From an uncultured Pseudomonadota bacterium (lineage in GTDB: Bacteria > Myxococcota_A > UBA796 > SXON01), in contig CAIMSU010000093.1 in NCBI GenBank assembly GCA_903844155.1, positions 1 through 60,949 of the forward strand: 60,949 nucleotides of DNA, in the 5' to 3' direction. Of the stretch, positions 18,922 to 27,937 are shown piece by piece; position 1 is the stretch's first letter; every line of letters starts with the position of its first letter. The position numbers were made by a program, and so were the translations under genes. The notes under the pieces were generated by a model. The model saw nothing but the letters and a program-made list of their open reading frames with translations. It was not told where the DNA came from and searched no databases.

Positions 18922-19548
18922 CTATTTCAGCACCACATTCGAAAAGCTGATGTCCACCCGATCACCGTCCGGCTCGGCGAGGCTCACCGCGCTCACTCGC
19001 CAGGGATCCGGCACCAGCGTCAGCGAGATGCTCGCGATCAACTTGTGGAGTTGAGCATCCTTCGGGACGAGGACGGCGCCGGTCGCGGAGTAGCTGACGG
19101 TGAAGTCGCGGTCGACGGCCGAGGCGTCTGCCTGCATCCACACGAGCAGGCTCGTCGCCAGGCGGTTCGCGTCGGGAACGCTGGCGAGATCGATGACGTC
19201 GTTGGTGCCAAGCTCCGGGTAGCTCATCGTTGCAATCGAGTTCTTCAGCGTAAAGCTGCTCTTGGACGGCGTCTCCACGACCCAGGAGAGGTCCTGCGGA
19301 CGGGAGAAGTGGACCGTGCCAGTGCTCGTCAGCGGCGCCTTCAGCACGGCGCGGTGCTGAACCTGCGTGAATGTCGCAGTCAGATCCTTCGTTTTTGCTA
19401 ACTCGGGCCAGACGCCCGCGTCTACGGCATGCGCCTGCGCGGGGAGAAAAAGCCCGACGACCGCGATACCCGCGCCAATCGCCATGCTCAATCGGGTGTT
19501 GTTGCGGCTCACGGGCCTGTGGAACCTGCTGATCTTCGGGATTTTCAC
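18922..19548 (-). CDS. LolA-like periplasmic (lipo)lipid carrier protein
   Basis: Periplasmic carrier of the LolA fold, 208 residues from the ATG at 19548. The signal peptide ends at PAQAHA; the body has the LolA pattern TKDLTATFTQVQHRAVLKAP...STGTVHFSRPQDLSWVVETP, then a long strand-rich region ending in VDISFSNVVL. In APE and related clusters a LolA paralog is thought to shuttle the lipid product, rather than lipoproteins, across the periplasm; the context here supports that role. An alternative ATG at 19485 would leave only 2 bp overlap with the divergent acyltransferase gene but gives a signal peptide without positive charge, so the longer form is preferred. That makes the two coding sequences overlap head to head by 65 bp. 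Confidence 0.8.
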   Translation of the reverse strand: MKIPKISRFHRPVSRNNTRLSMAIGAGIAVVGLFLPAQAHAVDAGVWPELAKTKDLTATFTQVQHRAVLKAPLTSTGTVHFSRPQDLSWVVETPSKSSFTLKNSIATMSYPELGTNDVIDLASVPDANRLATSLLVWMQADASAVDRDFTVSYSATGAVLVPKDAQLHKLIASISLTLVPDPWRVSAVSLAEPDGDRVDISFSNVVLK

Positions 19549-20866
19549 GCTGTTGCTCCTCGTAGTGGCGGGGGTCTGTCAGGGGCTCACCCTGCCGTTC
19601 GACCCCGAGCAGCGCGTATCCGCCTGGCTCACCCGGTGGCTCTGGGGCCACGCGATGATCGACGCTCACCTGCCCTTCTGGCGGGTCACGGTCACGGGGA
19701 CAGAGCGACTGGCGGGCAAGCCAAGGATCCTCACAGCAAACCACCAGTCGATGCTGGATATTCCCCTGGTGACGCGGCTTCCCGTCCCGGTGCGCGTCGT
19801 CGCCCGTCCGGGTGTGTTCCGGATGCCTGTTTTTGGGACGATGGCGCGCGTCGGCCGGCACATCGCGCTGGACGGCACCTCGCGCGAGACGCTCGAACGG
19901 GCGATGATCGAGACAAAAGCCGCGATCGACGATGGCGCGTCGGTGCTCGTCTTCCCCGAGGGCACGCGGGGCGACGGCGCGGAGCTGCAGCCCTTCAACC
20001 GCGGGGCGTTCGAGCTGGCGCTGCAGGTTGGCGCGGATGTGCTGCCCATCGCGATCTCGGGGACCGACACCGCCTTACCGAAAGGCTCGCCCTACCCTCG
20101 CGTGTGCTTCGCGCGGTTTCACATCCAACTGCTGGAGCCCGTCGCGGTCGCGGGGAAAAACCGGCGTCAGCTCGCGCGAGTCGTGCGGGAGCGCATCGTC
20201 GCGGCCCTGGCCGGGCCGAGGCCGTGGGAGGTGACGGCGCGGGTCAAGGTCCGGTACGCCGCGCTGGGACGAGGAAGGGCGGGGTGGGCGTGGGGAAAGA
20301 CAACGTTTGACCCGGTGTTCTGGGCGCTGCACGAGCGGATGCCGACCGAGGGACGCTGGCTGGACGTTGGCGCAGGCGAGGGGCTGCTCGCGGGCTACCT
20401 GGAGGCGGCGGGTCACCGCCTCGACGCGCACGGCCTGGACCCCGACGCAGCGCGGATCGCCCAGGCGCGAGCGCTTTACGGCGAGGGCTTCGCGGTCGGT
20501 GATGCGCGCACTGCCGCGCTCGGCGACGGTCTGGACGTCGTCACCTGCATCGACGTCCTCCACTACCTGACGGTCGAGGAGCAGGCCGCGGTGGTCACCC
20601 GGCTCGTCGGCGCCACACGGCCAGGCGGGCTGGTGATCGTGCGCGATCCGGACGTTGCGCGGGGCGTGCGCGGGGCGCTCACGGTCGCGGCGGAGGGCGC
20701 GCTCGTCGCGGCTGGGCGTCACCAGGGGGACGGCGTGCGGGCGCAGGGGGGCGCGGGGTTGGAGGCGCTCTTTCGGGCGATGATGGAGGACGTCAGGGTC
20801 GAGGATTGCTCCGCTGGGACGCCGTTTGCGAATGTGTTGCTGTCGGGGCGCAAAAGTTCGGGCTGA
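19484..20866 (+). CDS. 1-acyl-glycerol-phosphate-type acyltransferase fused to a methyltransferase
   Basis: Two-domain fusion of 460 residues. Residues 1-245 are a PlsC/AGPAT acyltransferase: N-terminal hydrophobic segment (LLIFGIFTLLLLVVAG), NHQSMLD (H87, D92; HX4D catalytic pair), and FPEGTR (157-162). Residues about 285-455 are a class I SAM-dependent methyltransferase with WLDVGAGEGLLAGYLE as motif I, acidic GLDPD, and CIDVLHYL. In aryl polyene clusters acyltransferase and methyltransferase genes are neighbours; here they form one polypeptide, suggesting acylation and methylation of the same lipid at the inner membrane face. ATG 19484 overlaps the divergent lolA start region. The methyltransferase substrate cannot be read from the sequence. 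Confidence 0.85.
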   Translation: MLNRVLLRLTGLWNLLIFGIFTLLLLVVAGVCQGLTLPFDPEQRVSAWLTRWLWGHAMIDAHLPFWRVTVTGTERLAGKPRILTANHQSMLDIPLVTRLPVPVRVVARPGVFRMPVFGTMARVGRHIALDGTSRETLERAMIETKAAIDDGASVLVFPEGTRGDGAELQPFNRGAFELALQVGADVLPIAISGTDTALPKGSPYPRVCFARFHIQLLEPVAVAGKNRRQLARVVRERIVAALAGPRPWEVTARVKVRYAALGRGRAGWAWGKTTFDPVFWALHERMPTEGRWLDVGAGEGLLAGYLEAAGHRLDAHGLDPDAARIAQARALYGEGFAVGDARTAALGDGLDVVTCIDVLHYLTVEEQAAVVTRLVGATRPGGLVIVRDPDVARGVRGALTVAAEGALVAAGRHQGDGVRAQGGAGLEALFRAMMEDVRVEDCSAGTPFANVLLSGRKSSG

Positions 20867-21169
20867 GGCCGCCGGGAAGGGGGGGAACGCGTTGCCGCTC
20901 GGGGACGACGGCCACACCGTGGGCGAGGACGGCGGTGTCGTCGACCTCGCCGTCGTCCCCGGACCTACCACTTTCGACAACGTCACCGTCGGTCCAATCT
21001 CCGAAAGTGGTCGATCGCCCCCGCAGCCAGCAAGCCCGTGAAGCCACCCATCTCTCGGGGGATGCCGCGATGCGGAGCAGTCGCCCAGAGGAAGCCGCGG
21101 AGGACTACAGCCACGCTGCGCATTCCGGCCCCCTTTGGCACCCCAACCCCACCGGAATAGCCCGCGCCC
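20867..21169 (+). other. Intergenic region with a small dyad, upstream of the MMPL gene
   Basis: This 303-bp gap holds no convincing ORF. It contains a 10-bp inverted repeat, ACCACTTTCG at 20967-20976 and CGAAAGTGGT at 21002-21011, with a 25-base loop, which could be an operator or a weak hairpin behind the acyltransferase gene. The predicted promoter at its end is annotated separately. Confidence 0.4.
21135..21163 (+). promoter_or_regulatory. Predicted promoter of the MMPL-Ntn hydrolase gene
   Basis: TTGGCA at 21135-21140 is 17 bases from TAGCCC at 21158-21163, and the GTG start follows after only 6 bases. The stretch ATAGCCCGCGCC just before the start is also found, identical, directly before the sigma-54 activator gene (50490-50501), so the short spacing recurs. 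Such a promoter would make a very short or leaderless mRNA. Confidence 0.35.
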
Positions 21170-24100
21170 GTGCTGTCCCTTTCCCACCGCGCGCGCCTGA
21201 TCCTGCTCGCGGTGCTGTGCATCGTGCTCTCAGCCGTCGCGACGCGCGTGAAGATCTCCCTCGATCTGGCCGATGCCCTGCCCAAGGGCGGGGACGCGGG
21301 CGACGCGTTCGCCGATGTCAGCCGGTTCTCGCTGCTCGACACCATCCTCATCGACGTGAACGGCGAAGGACACTCCCAGACGGAGCTTGGCGCTGCCGTC
21401 GACGCGCTCGGCCTGACCCTCCAGAAGCGCGTCGGGACGGACCTCGCCAGCGTTCGCTACACCTACGGCATGGCCGACGGCATCGGCCTCTCCACCGCCG
21501 CCCAGCCCTCGCTGGTGGTCCTGACCGACACTTCAACCCTCGCCGACCGCCTCTCCCCCGAAGGGATGACCCGCGCGCTTGAACGCTCCAAAGCCCAGCT
21601 CTTCGGGCCGGCCAGCGTCCTCGCCGCCCGTCAGCTCGCGCACGACCCCCTCGGGCTCGCCACCACGTTCACGACGCGCCTGCAGGCCGGCCAGCAAGCC
21701 GGCACCCACCTCGTCGCCGGTCACCTGCTCTCGGCGGACGGCACCCACGCGCTCATCCTCGCCCGCGCCGCGTCCCCTGCCCTCGGCACGCAGCCGGACA
21801 GCCCCATCATCGTCGACCTGAAGGCCGATTTGGCGACGAGCGCGCTGCCGGCCGACTGGATCGGCTCCCACCGCTACGCCGCCGAGGCCAGCCAGCAGAT
21901 CCAGAGCGAGGTCAACAAGGCCGTCAGCGCCGGCACAATCGGCGTGCTGTTGGTCTTCCTGATGGCGTTCCGCTCCATCCGCCCGATCCTCGGCACCTTC
22001 CCGCCGCTGTTCGTCGGCGGGATCTTCGCGACGGCGGTCGCGGCAGTGATCTCGCCGATCCACGGCATTGCGATGGCGTTTGGCGGGGCGCTGGCGGGCA
22101 TGGGCGTCGACTATTGGATCCACCTGTACCTGGCGGGCGTTCGGGACGGGGTGAAGGCGACCTACGCGGAGCGTGTGGCGCAAGGTGACCGTGCGCTGCG
22201 CGAATTGATGCCGGCCTACCTCATCTCTGTCGCGGCGACCATCCTGGCGTTCTTCGCGCTGGCGACGAGCGCGTACCAGGCCGTGAGCGACCTCGGCATC
22301 ATCGGCATCGGCTGCTCGATCGGCGCGTTCATCACGATTGTGCTGATGGGTCCGGCGATGTTCGGCGTGCTGGCCAGGCCGGGCGACAAGGTCCCGTGGC
22401 TGCCGCTGCCCCTGCGGGTGCCGGCGGTGGTGGCCGGCGCCCTGCTGCTCGGTCTGGCGCTGCTCGGAACGCGGGCTTTGAGCATCCGTTTTGACGGTGA
22501 CCCGCGGTCGATGGACTCGCGCCTGCCCGCGACCGCAGCGCTCGAAGACGCGATCAAGACCCGGTACGGCGGCGAGACGACGCAGGGGCTTGTCGTGGCC
22601 GAAGGCGACAATCTCGACGAGGCGCTCGATCGACTCCAGCCTGCCGTCGCCGCGCTCGCCGACGTGAACGGGATCCAGGTGCACTCGCCGCTCGACCTGC
22701 TCCCCGCGCCGGCCACCCGCAGCCAGCGACAGGCGCTCGTAGCCGACCTCCCCGCCCTGGAGGCGCGCTTTGTCGCAGCAGCGACGGCCGAGGGCTTTGA
22801 CGCAGAGGCGCTCCTGCCCGGCTTCCGGGCGAGCCTGGCGGGGGTCTCCGCGCCAACGTTGGCCACGTGGTCCGCGACGGCGGGTTCGGAGATCCTCGCG
22901 CGCACCGTGCAGGCAGATCCAGACGGACACACGCGCGTGGCCGCCGTTGTCGTGGGGGTGAGCGAGGCCGCGCTCGCGCACGCCGGGCGTGAGTTGAACC
23001 TCGCGACCGCGGATCGGCCGGACGAGACGAGCGCCGACCCCAACCGCGCCCACTTCGTCTACCCGGCGGGCGTTGCGGCAGCGGGCGCCTCGCGCATCCG
23101 GGACGAGCTGATCTCCAGGTCTGGCCTCGCTTTGGCCGCGGTGCTGGCGTTCATGTTGCTGCGCTACCGTGACACCGCGCAGGTCGTCGCTGCCAGCCTG
23201 CCGTCGGTCGGGGCGGCGCTCGGCACGCTGGGGGTGCTCGCGTGGTCCGGGATCGCGCTCACGCCGGTCAGCGGTCCGGGGTTCGTCCTCGTCCTTGGTC
23301 TGGCGTTTGACCAGGGGATCTTCATGGTCGAGACGCGGAACGAGGAGATCGCCCGTCGAGGGGCAGAGGCGGCCCGCGGAGGCGCCCGGGCGAGCCTGCT
23401 GCCGATGGCGTCTGGCCCGTCGCCCTCGTTCTTCTCGGCCCGCGCGGCCATCTTCATCGCGCTGGCGACGGCGTTCGCGGGGTTCGTCGGACTGTGCTCG
23501 GCGGAGCACCCCGCGGTCTTCGGCGTCGGCCTGACCGAGTCCCTCGGCATCGCGTTCACCGCCCTCACGGCGTTCGGCATCGTCCCCGCCGTCCTGACCG
23601 ATCGTGGCGAGTCGACCACGCGGCGATGGGCACGGGGGCTGGGTTTTGCGCTCGTCCTGCTCTTCCAGGTCGATGCCCTCATAGCCCTGCAGGGCTGGAT
23701 CCATCCGCCGCCCGCGCCCGACCACCCAGCGCCCCTCCCGCCCCTGACCGGCACCGCGTCCGACCGTCGCGTGGGCCCCGACCGCCTCATCCGCAGCCAC
23801 GGCATCTGGGTCGAGCACCTCGAAGGCGACCCGTACACGATGGGCCGCTCGGACGCGACCCTCGCCGGCCCGCTCCGCGACCGCAACGAAGCCGGGATCG
23901 TCGACGAGTTCTTCAAGCACGTGAAGAATCCGCTGGTCCAATATGGGCTGTTCCGCGCCGTCCCCATGTTCGGCGGGGCGATGGCGACCTACGTCCCCGA
24001 CCGCTACCTGAACGAGCTGCGCGGCTTCACGGACACCGGCGACGACAGCACGTGGGGCTGGATCGCACCGCACTACGCCCGAAAACTCTGCTACCACGCC

Positions 24101-25240
24101 ATCCACGACGTAGGGCAGGCGATGGTCGACTCGCCGTTGCTCGGCGCGTGTACCGGGTTCGTGGCGAACGGCGCGCGGGTGAAGGACGGGCACGCGCTGC
24201 TGGCGCGCAACTTCGACTTTGACGGGGGACCGTCGTTTGACGCCGACAAGGCCGTGATCGCCGTGAAGGGTCAGGGCGTGCTCGGTTTTGTGCACATCGC
24301 GATCGTCGGGCTGGAAGGGGTGGTCACGGGGTTGAACGAGGCGCAGATCGGCATCGGGGTGCTGGCGGCGGCCTCGGACGCGCGTATTCATCTTGGAACG
24401 CCGATGATCTTCATCGTGCGCGAGATCCTGGAGAACGCGCGGTCGCTCGACGACGTGCAGAAGATCCTGGACGCGCGGCGAGGATTTGTGAGCGAGGGGA
24501 TCCTGGCTGTCGACGGAAAGACCGGGGAGACGGCTGTTTTCGAGGTCACGCCCGACGACGTCACGCGATTGCCGCCAACCCCACCCGCGCCCGGACAACC
24601 GCCGGGGATCGCTGAGGGCCTGACGAACCACTTCCGCGGTAAACACGCCAACGACCTTGCGAATCACCTGCGGATGATCGAGGGCACCACCACGGCGAGG
24701 CTGGCGCGCATGGACGAATTGCTCGCGAGGACGCCGGTGATCGACGAGGCTGCCGCGATCGCCATCCTGCGGGACCGAAAGGGCGTCGGCGACGTGGACC
24801 TCCCCCATGGGCATGAATCGGCGATCAACGCGGACATTGCGGCGCACGGCGCGGTCATCGACGCGACCGCGGGCACCATCACCGTCTCGACGACGCCGAA
24901 CCTCGCAGGGCAGTTCCTCCGGTTCTCCGTGGACAAGCTCCTCGCGGGCGACCTGGTACCCGAGGTGGTTGCCGACGCGGACGACCCGGACGGCACCTGG
25001 CGGGTCAAGAACGCGCGGGACCTGACCTGGACAGCGGGCGATCTGCGCGGTGCAGACGCCGAAAAGCACCTGCGCCACGCGCTGGCGCTCAATCCCGGCG
25101 ACGTCGACGCCTCGCTCGCGCTTGGGCGACTGCTCGCGGGCGAAGGCCGGAAGGCGGAGGCGACGCCGTTCCTCCAAGCCGTGATCGCGCGCCCGGAACG
25201 CCCAGAACAGGCGCGTGACGCGGAAGAGGCGCTGCGATGA
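21170..25240 (+). CDS. MMPL-family lipid exporter fused to a C45-type Ntn hydrolase/acyltransferase and a TPR tail
   Basis: Very large fusion (1356 residues). Residues 1-850 are an RND/MMPL transporter: first helix near 7-25, a periplasmic loop, helix block about 240-430 with the family segment GALAGMGVDYWIHLYLAG, a second loop, and helix block about 640-850 with GLAFDQGIFMVETRN. From His877 a C45/acyl-CoA:6-aminopenicillanic-acid-acyltransferase-like Ntn domain begins (HGIWVEHLEGDPYTMGRS); its likely self-cleavage nucleophile is C994 in GACTGFVANG, followed by GHALLARNFDFDG. The last 55 residues (DAEKHLRHALALNPGDVDAS) read as a TPR. MMPL proteins export lipids in APE and mycobacterial systems; the Ntn domain may attach or release an acyl or amide group during export. 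GTG 21170 starts it; the stop overlaps the next ATG. Confidence 0.85.
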   Translation: MLSLSHRARLILLAVLCIVLSAVATRVKISLDLADALPKGGDAGDAFADVSRFSLLDTILIDVNGEGHSQTELGAAVDALGLTLQKRVGTDLASVRYTYGMADGIGLSTAAQPSLVVLTDTSTLADRLSPEGMTRALERSKAQLFGPASVLAARQLAHDPLGLATTFTTRLQAGQQAGTHLVAGHLLSADGTHALILARAASPALGTQPDSPIIVDLKADLATSALPADWIGSHRYAAEASQQIQSEVNKAVSAGTIGVLLVFLMAFRSIRPILGTFPPLFVGGIFATAVAAVISPIHGIAMAFGGALAGMGVDYWIHLYLAGVRDGVKATYAERVAQGDRALRELMPAYLISVAATILAFFALATSAYQAVSDLGIIGIGCSIGAFITIVLMGPAMFGVLARPGDKVPWLPLPLRVPAVVAGALLLGLALLGTRALSIRFDGDPRSMDSRLPATAALEDAIKTRYGGETTQGLVVAEGDNLDEALDRLQPAVAALADVNGIQVHSPLDLLPAPATRSQRQALVADLPALEARFVAAATAEGFDAEALLPGFRASLAGVSAPTLATWSATAGSEILARTVQADPDGHTRVAAVVVGVSEAALAHAGRELNLATADRPDETSADPNRAHFVYPAGVAAAGASRIRDELISRSGLALAAVLAFMLLRYRDTAQVVAASLPSVGAALGTLGVLAWSGIALTPVSGPGFVLVLGLAFDQGIFMVETRNEEIARRGAEAARGGARASLLPMASGPSPSFFSARAAIFIALATAFAGFVGLCSAEHPAVFGVGLTESLGIAFTALTAFGIVPAVLTDRGESTTRRWARGLGFALVLLFQVDALIALQGWIHPPPAPDHPAPLPPLTGTASDRRVGPDRLIRSHGIWVEHLEGDPYTMGRSDATLAGPLRDRNEAGIVDEFFKHVKNPLVQYGLFRAVPMFGGAMATYVPDRYLNELRGFTDTGDDSTWGWIAPHYARKLCYHAIHDVGQAMVDSPLLGACTGFVANGARVKDGHALLARNFDFDGGPSFDADKAVIAVKGQGVLGFVHIAIVGLEGVVTGLNEAQIGIGVLAAASDARIHLGTPMIFIVREILENARSLDDVQKILDARRGFVSEGILAVDGKTGETAVFEVTPDDVTRLPPTPPAPGQPPGIAEGLTNHFRGKHANDLANHLRMIEGTTTARLARMDELLARTPVIDEAAAIAILRDRKGVGDVDLPHGHESAINADIAAHGAVIDATAGTITVSTTPNLAGQFLRFSVDKLLAGDLVPEVVADADDPDGTWRVKNARDLTWTAGDLRGADAEKHLRHALALNPGDVDASLALGRLLAGEGRKAEATPFLQAVIARPERPEQARDAEEALR

Positions 25241-26004
25241 GCGTCTGGTGGCCCGCGGCTGGAACGAGCTTGGACGTACCAAAATCGACGACGTCAGCTT
25301 TTCGCACATTCCGATGTGCGAAAAGTGACGTCGTCGGTTTTCGTATGTCCTGGGAGCGGGCGAAGGGGCGGGCGTGGCGCGCAGGGGCGATGCTTCGCGG
25401 AACGGCGGTCGCGGCCCTGGGGATCGCGATGCTGACGAGGCCGGCGTGGGCGATGTGCGGCGTTCCCGAAGTGACCGACATGCCGGTCACCATCGGCATC
25501 GAGACGCACGGGCACCACATCGGCGGGACGGGGATCGTGACGATGACGGAGCTTGGCGTTGGGAACCATGTGGTCTGGTCGCTGACGCTGCTGTCGCCAG
25601 GCGGGCTGGCGATGTTCACGGCGACCGGGTCGTTCCGGGAGGACGTCGCGGAGACCCCGCCGACCATCACAACGGGCCTGGACGCCTGGAAGCCGTGGCT
25701 GGAGAAACTACCGTTGGGGCGGGACTTGCGGGTGGCGTTCCAGACCGAAGGTGACGGCCAGCCAGGGGCGCGTCGTGACCGCGAGGCATGCGCTGGAGGC
25801 ACAGTGCGAACCCGCTTCGTCCCAAGCGGCGACACCGAGCCTTTCTTGATCGCCCGCCGCCACTGGCACGGCCCCGGCGGCCCGGCCCGCGCGCTCGTCT
25901 ACAACGACCGCGTCATCCTCCACGATCCGCTCCGTGGCTACACCCTCACCATCGTCGCGCCCGCCCGTCAGCTTCCGCACGCCCCTTATTCGGACGAAGA
26001 ATGA
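25237..26004 (+). CDS. Exported protein of unknown function, start region carrying a palindromic repeat
   Basis: Not recognised. The frame opens with ATG 25237, overlapping the MMPL stop (ATGA), and closes by overlapping the next ATG in the same manner, so it sits tightly in the operon. A clear signal peptide (LRGTAVAALGIAMLTRPAWA) begins only at residue 52, giving a likely functional start at ATG 25390 (or 25345). The first 50 codons include palindromic repeat copy 2, read through in frame, suggesting the repeat landed between an original start and the signal peptide. The mature part is strand-rich with a Cys near the N-terminus (AMCGVPE) and ends in a segment HDPLRGYTLTIVAPA. Operon position suggests a periplasmic partner in the lipid export pathway. 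Confidence 0.65.
   Translation: MSVWWPAAGTSLDVPKSTTSAFRTFRCAKSDVVGFRMSWERAKGRAWRAGAMLRGTAVAALGIAMLTRPAWAMCGVPEVTDMPVTIGIETHGHHIGGTGIVTMTELGVGNHVVWSLTLLSPGGLAMFTATGSFREDVAETPPTITTGLDAWKPWLEKLPLGRDLRVAFQTEGDGQPGARRDREACAGGTVRTRFVPSGDTEPFLIARRHWHGPGGPARALVYNDRVILHDPLRGYTLTIVAPARQLPHAPYSDEE
25272..25350. repeat. Palindromic repeat family A, copy 2 (at a gene start)
   Basis: Arms 25272-25309 and 25314-25350 with the same TCCG loop as copy 1. The outermost bases are GGAC/GTCC instead of CCAC/GTGG in copy 1, so both sides changed together and pairing is kept. It lies in the open frame of the exported-protein gene without introducing a stop. Confidence 0.85.
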
Positions 26005-27854
26005 GGCTCGACCGCATCCTCGTCACCGCGCTGGCGACCGCCGTGGTCGTCGAATGGCTGCGTTCGCCCGTCTCAGGCCCCGTCTGGCCGATTGCCCTCG
26101 CGTTGGTCTCGGCAACGCTTTTTCTCCTCGTCGCCCGCCGACTTCCCACGCCCGCGCCGCCGCCGTCTCCCGCACGTCCCGCCGTCCTCATCCCAACGCA
26201 CAACAACCACACGAGCATCGGCGACGTCGTGACCCGGGCCCTCGGCACCCTCAAGCACCCGCATGGCGAGGAGGTTCCGGTCTTTGTCGTGGACGATGGC
26301 AGCACGGACGGCTCCGGCGCGCTCGCGGAGGACGCTGGCGCCATCGTCGTCCATCACGGCTACAACCGGGGAAAGGGCGCTGCGCTGCTCACCGGCATGC
26401 AGGCCCTCGCCCGCGCCGGGTACACCCACGCGATCTGCCTCGACGCGGACGGGCAGCATCACCCCGAGGATCTCCCGGCGTTCATCGCGGCGATCCATTC
26501 AGATCCCTTCGCGATCCTCGCCGGCGTTCGCGATCTGGCGACGGCCCCGGGGATCAGCCGGTTTGGACGGCGGTTCTCCAACTTCTGGATCTGGGTGGAG
26601 ACCGGCTGGCGCGTGGCGGACAGCCAGTGCGGCTTCCGTGCCTACCCGCTCGGGCCGGTGCTGGCGTTGGACCTCGGCTCCAGCCGCTACGACCTGGAGG
26701 TGGAGGTGTTGACGCGCGCGCTCTGGGCCGGAGTAGCAGTGCGCGACCTGGCCTGCCTCGTCACCTATCCGCCGAAAAAAGAGCGTGTAACCAGCTTTCG
26801 CCCGATCCTCGACAACGCGCGGATCACCTGGCTCAACATCAAGCTGATCGCCGAGCGCATCCTCTGGCCACCGTACTGGTTTCCGCGGCCGGGCTCGGCT
26901 CGGGGGCGCTGGGACGCGGCCTCGCGCGGGTTCCCGCTCGGCTGGCGCTTTGTATTCGGCGTTGTACGCCTGCTCGGGCGACGTCCTGCCGTATGGATCG
27001 CGCGGACGGTCTCGCTCTGGTACGTCCCCTTCGCGCCCCGGGGGGGTCTGGCCGGCTACCTCGCGCGCGTGAGCCCGAACGTGCCGGGTTGGCGGGCGCG
27101 GGCGAGGATCTATGGGAACTTTGCCGAGGTCCTCGTCGACCGGATGGCCTGTGCGGTGCAAGGCCCAGCCGCGTTCCGGTACGAGCACGAGGGCACGATG
27201 GCGATGGTGGAAGCGTTCGCGGGGGCGCGTGGGGCGCTGCTGCTCTCGGCCCACCTCGGGAACATCGAGTGCGTTGCCGGGCCAGGCGGGTCGGACGGAA
27301 AGCAGGCGGAGGACCGACTGAAGGTCCTGCACATCCTGCGGTTTGAGTCGGGAAGGGACCAGGGCCAGGCGGTGCTGGAGGGCGTCGACCCGCGCTGGCG
27401 CCCGCGGATCATCCCGGTCAACCGGGCGGATGGTTTCTCAGCGCTCAGCGCGCTGCGGGTCCTCCGCGAGGGCGGGGTCGTCGCGATGCACGGCGACAGG
27501 CTGATCGACGATCGGTCCGTGACCGTCGACCTCCTCGAGGCGCCGTGTCGGGTGCCGGCCGGCCCCTGGTTGCTCGCCGCGCTGGCCCACGTGCCGGTGC
27601 TCATCGTCGGCTGCTTCAAAGAGGGCGAGACCTACCGCGTGGTGTGCTCCGAGCCGATGGAGTGCGTGTTTGACCGCGCGCAACCCCGGGATGTCCAGAT
27701 CCACCGGTGGGCGCAGGCCTACGCCGATCAGGTCGGAACCTGGGCCCGCCGTTGGCCCGACCAGTGGTACAACTTTCATGACTTGTGGAGCCAGACATCG
27801 CCCGACGACGGACCCGCCGGGCCAGACCGAGGCTTGCCGGACGCGCCTTCGTAA
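26001..27854 (+). CDS. Family 2 glycosyltransferase fused to LpxL/HtrB-like lipid acyltransferase
   Basis: Bifunctional membrane-associated enzyme of 617 residues. A hydrophobic N-terminus (about 1-50) is followed by a GT-A domain (about 50-290) with VLIPTHNN, VVDDGSTDG, the DxD-like motif CLDADGQHH, and a DSQCGFRAYP acceptor segment, as in dolichol-phosphate-mannose-type GT2 enzymes. The second half (about 310-600) is a lysophospholipid/lauroyl acyltransferase of the LpxL family: SAHLGNIE supplies the HX4E pair, and GGVVAMHGDR and the tail WYNFHDLW follow. This same GT2-acyltransferase fusion is a hallmark of aryl polyene clusters, where it is thought to build the glycolipid anchor. ATG 26001 overlaps the upstream stop (ATGA). 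A plausible role is assembling a glycosylated, acylated carrier for the ACP-bound product. Confidence 0.88.
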   Translation: MRLDRILVTALATAVVVEWLRSPVSGPVWPIALALVSATLFLLVARRLPTPAPPPSPARPAVLIPTHNNHTSIGDVVTRALGTLKHPHGEEVPVFVVDDGSTDGSGALAEDAGAIVVHHGYNRGKGAALLTGMQALARAGYTHAICLDADGQHHPEDLPAFIAAIHSDPFAILAGVRDLATAPGISRFGRRFSNFWIWVETGWRVADSQCGFRAYPLGPVLALDLGSSRYDLEVEVLTRALWAGVAVRDLACLVTYPPKKERVTSFRPILDNARITWLNIKLIAERILWPPYWFPRPGSARGRWDAASRGFPLGWRFVFGVVRLLGRRPAVWIARTVSLWYVPFAPRGGLAGYLARVSPNVPGWRARARIYGNFAEVLVDRMACAVQGPAAFRYEHEGTMAMVEAFAGARGALLLSAHLGNIECVAGPGGSDGKQAEDRLKVLHILRFESGRDQGQAVLEGVDPRWRPRIIPVNRADGFSALSALRVLREGGVVAMHGDRLIDDRSVTVDLLEAPCRVPAGPWLLAALAHVPVLIVGCFKEGETYRVVCSEPMECVFDRAQPRDVQIHRWAQAYADQVGTWARRWPDQWYNFHDLWSQTSPDDGPAGPDRGLPDAPS

Positions 27855-27937
27855 CATAATGACACGATCGGCATGTACTCCCGATCCCGAAACTCCATCC
27901 CCCGCGCAACGCTCCCCGCGTTCCGCCGGAGCCCCGC

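Noticed and set aside
21533-25309. Minus-strand ORF of 1258 codons opposite the MMPL-Ntn hydrolase gene
   Set aside because: Arg/Asp/Val-rich mirror composition and no motifs; the plus strand has clear transporter and Ntn motifs.
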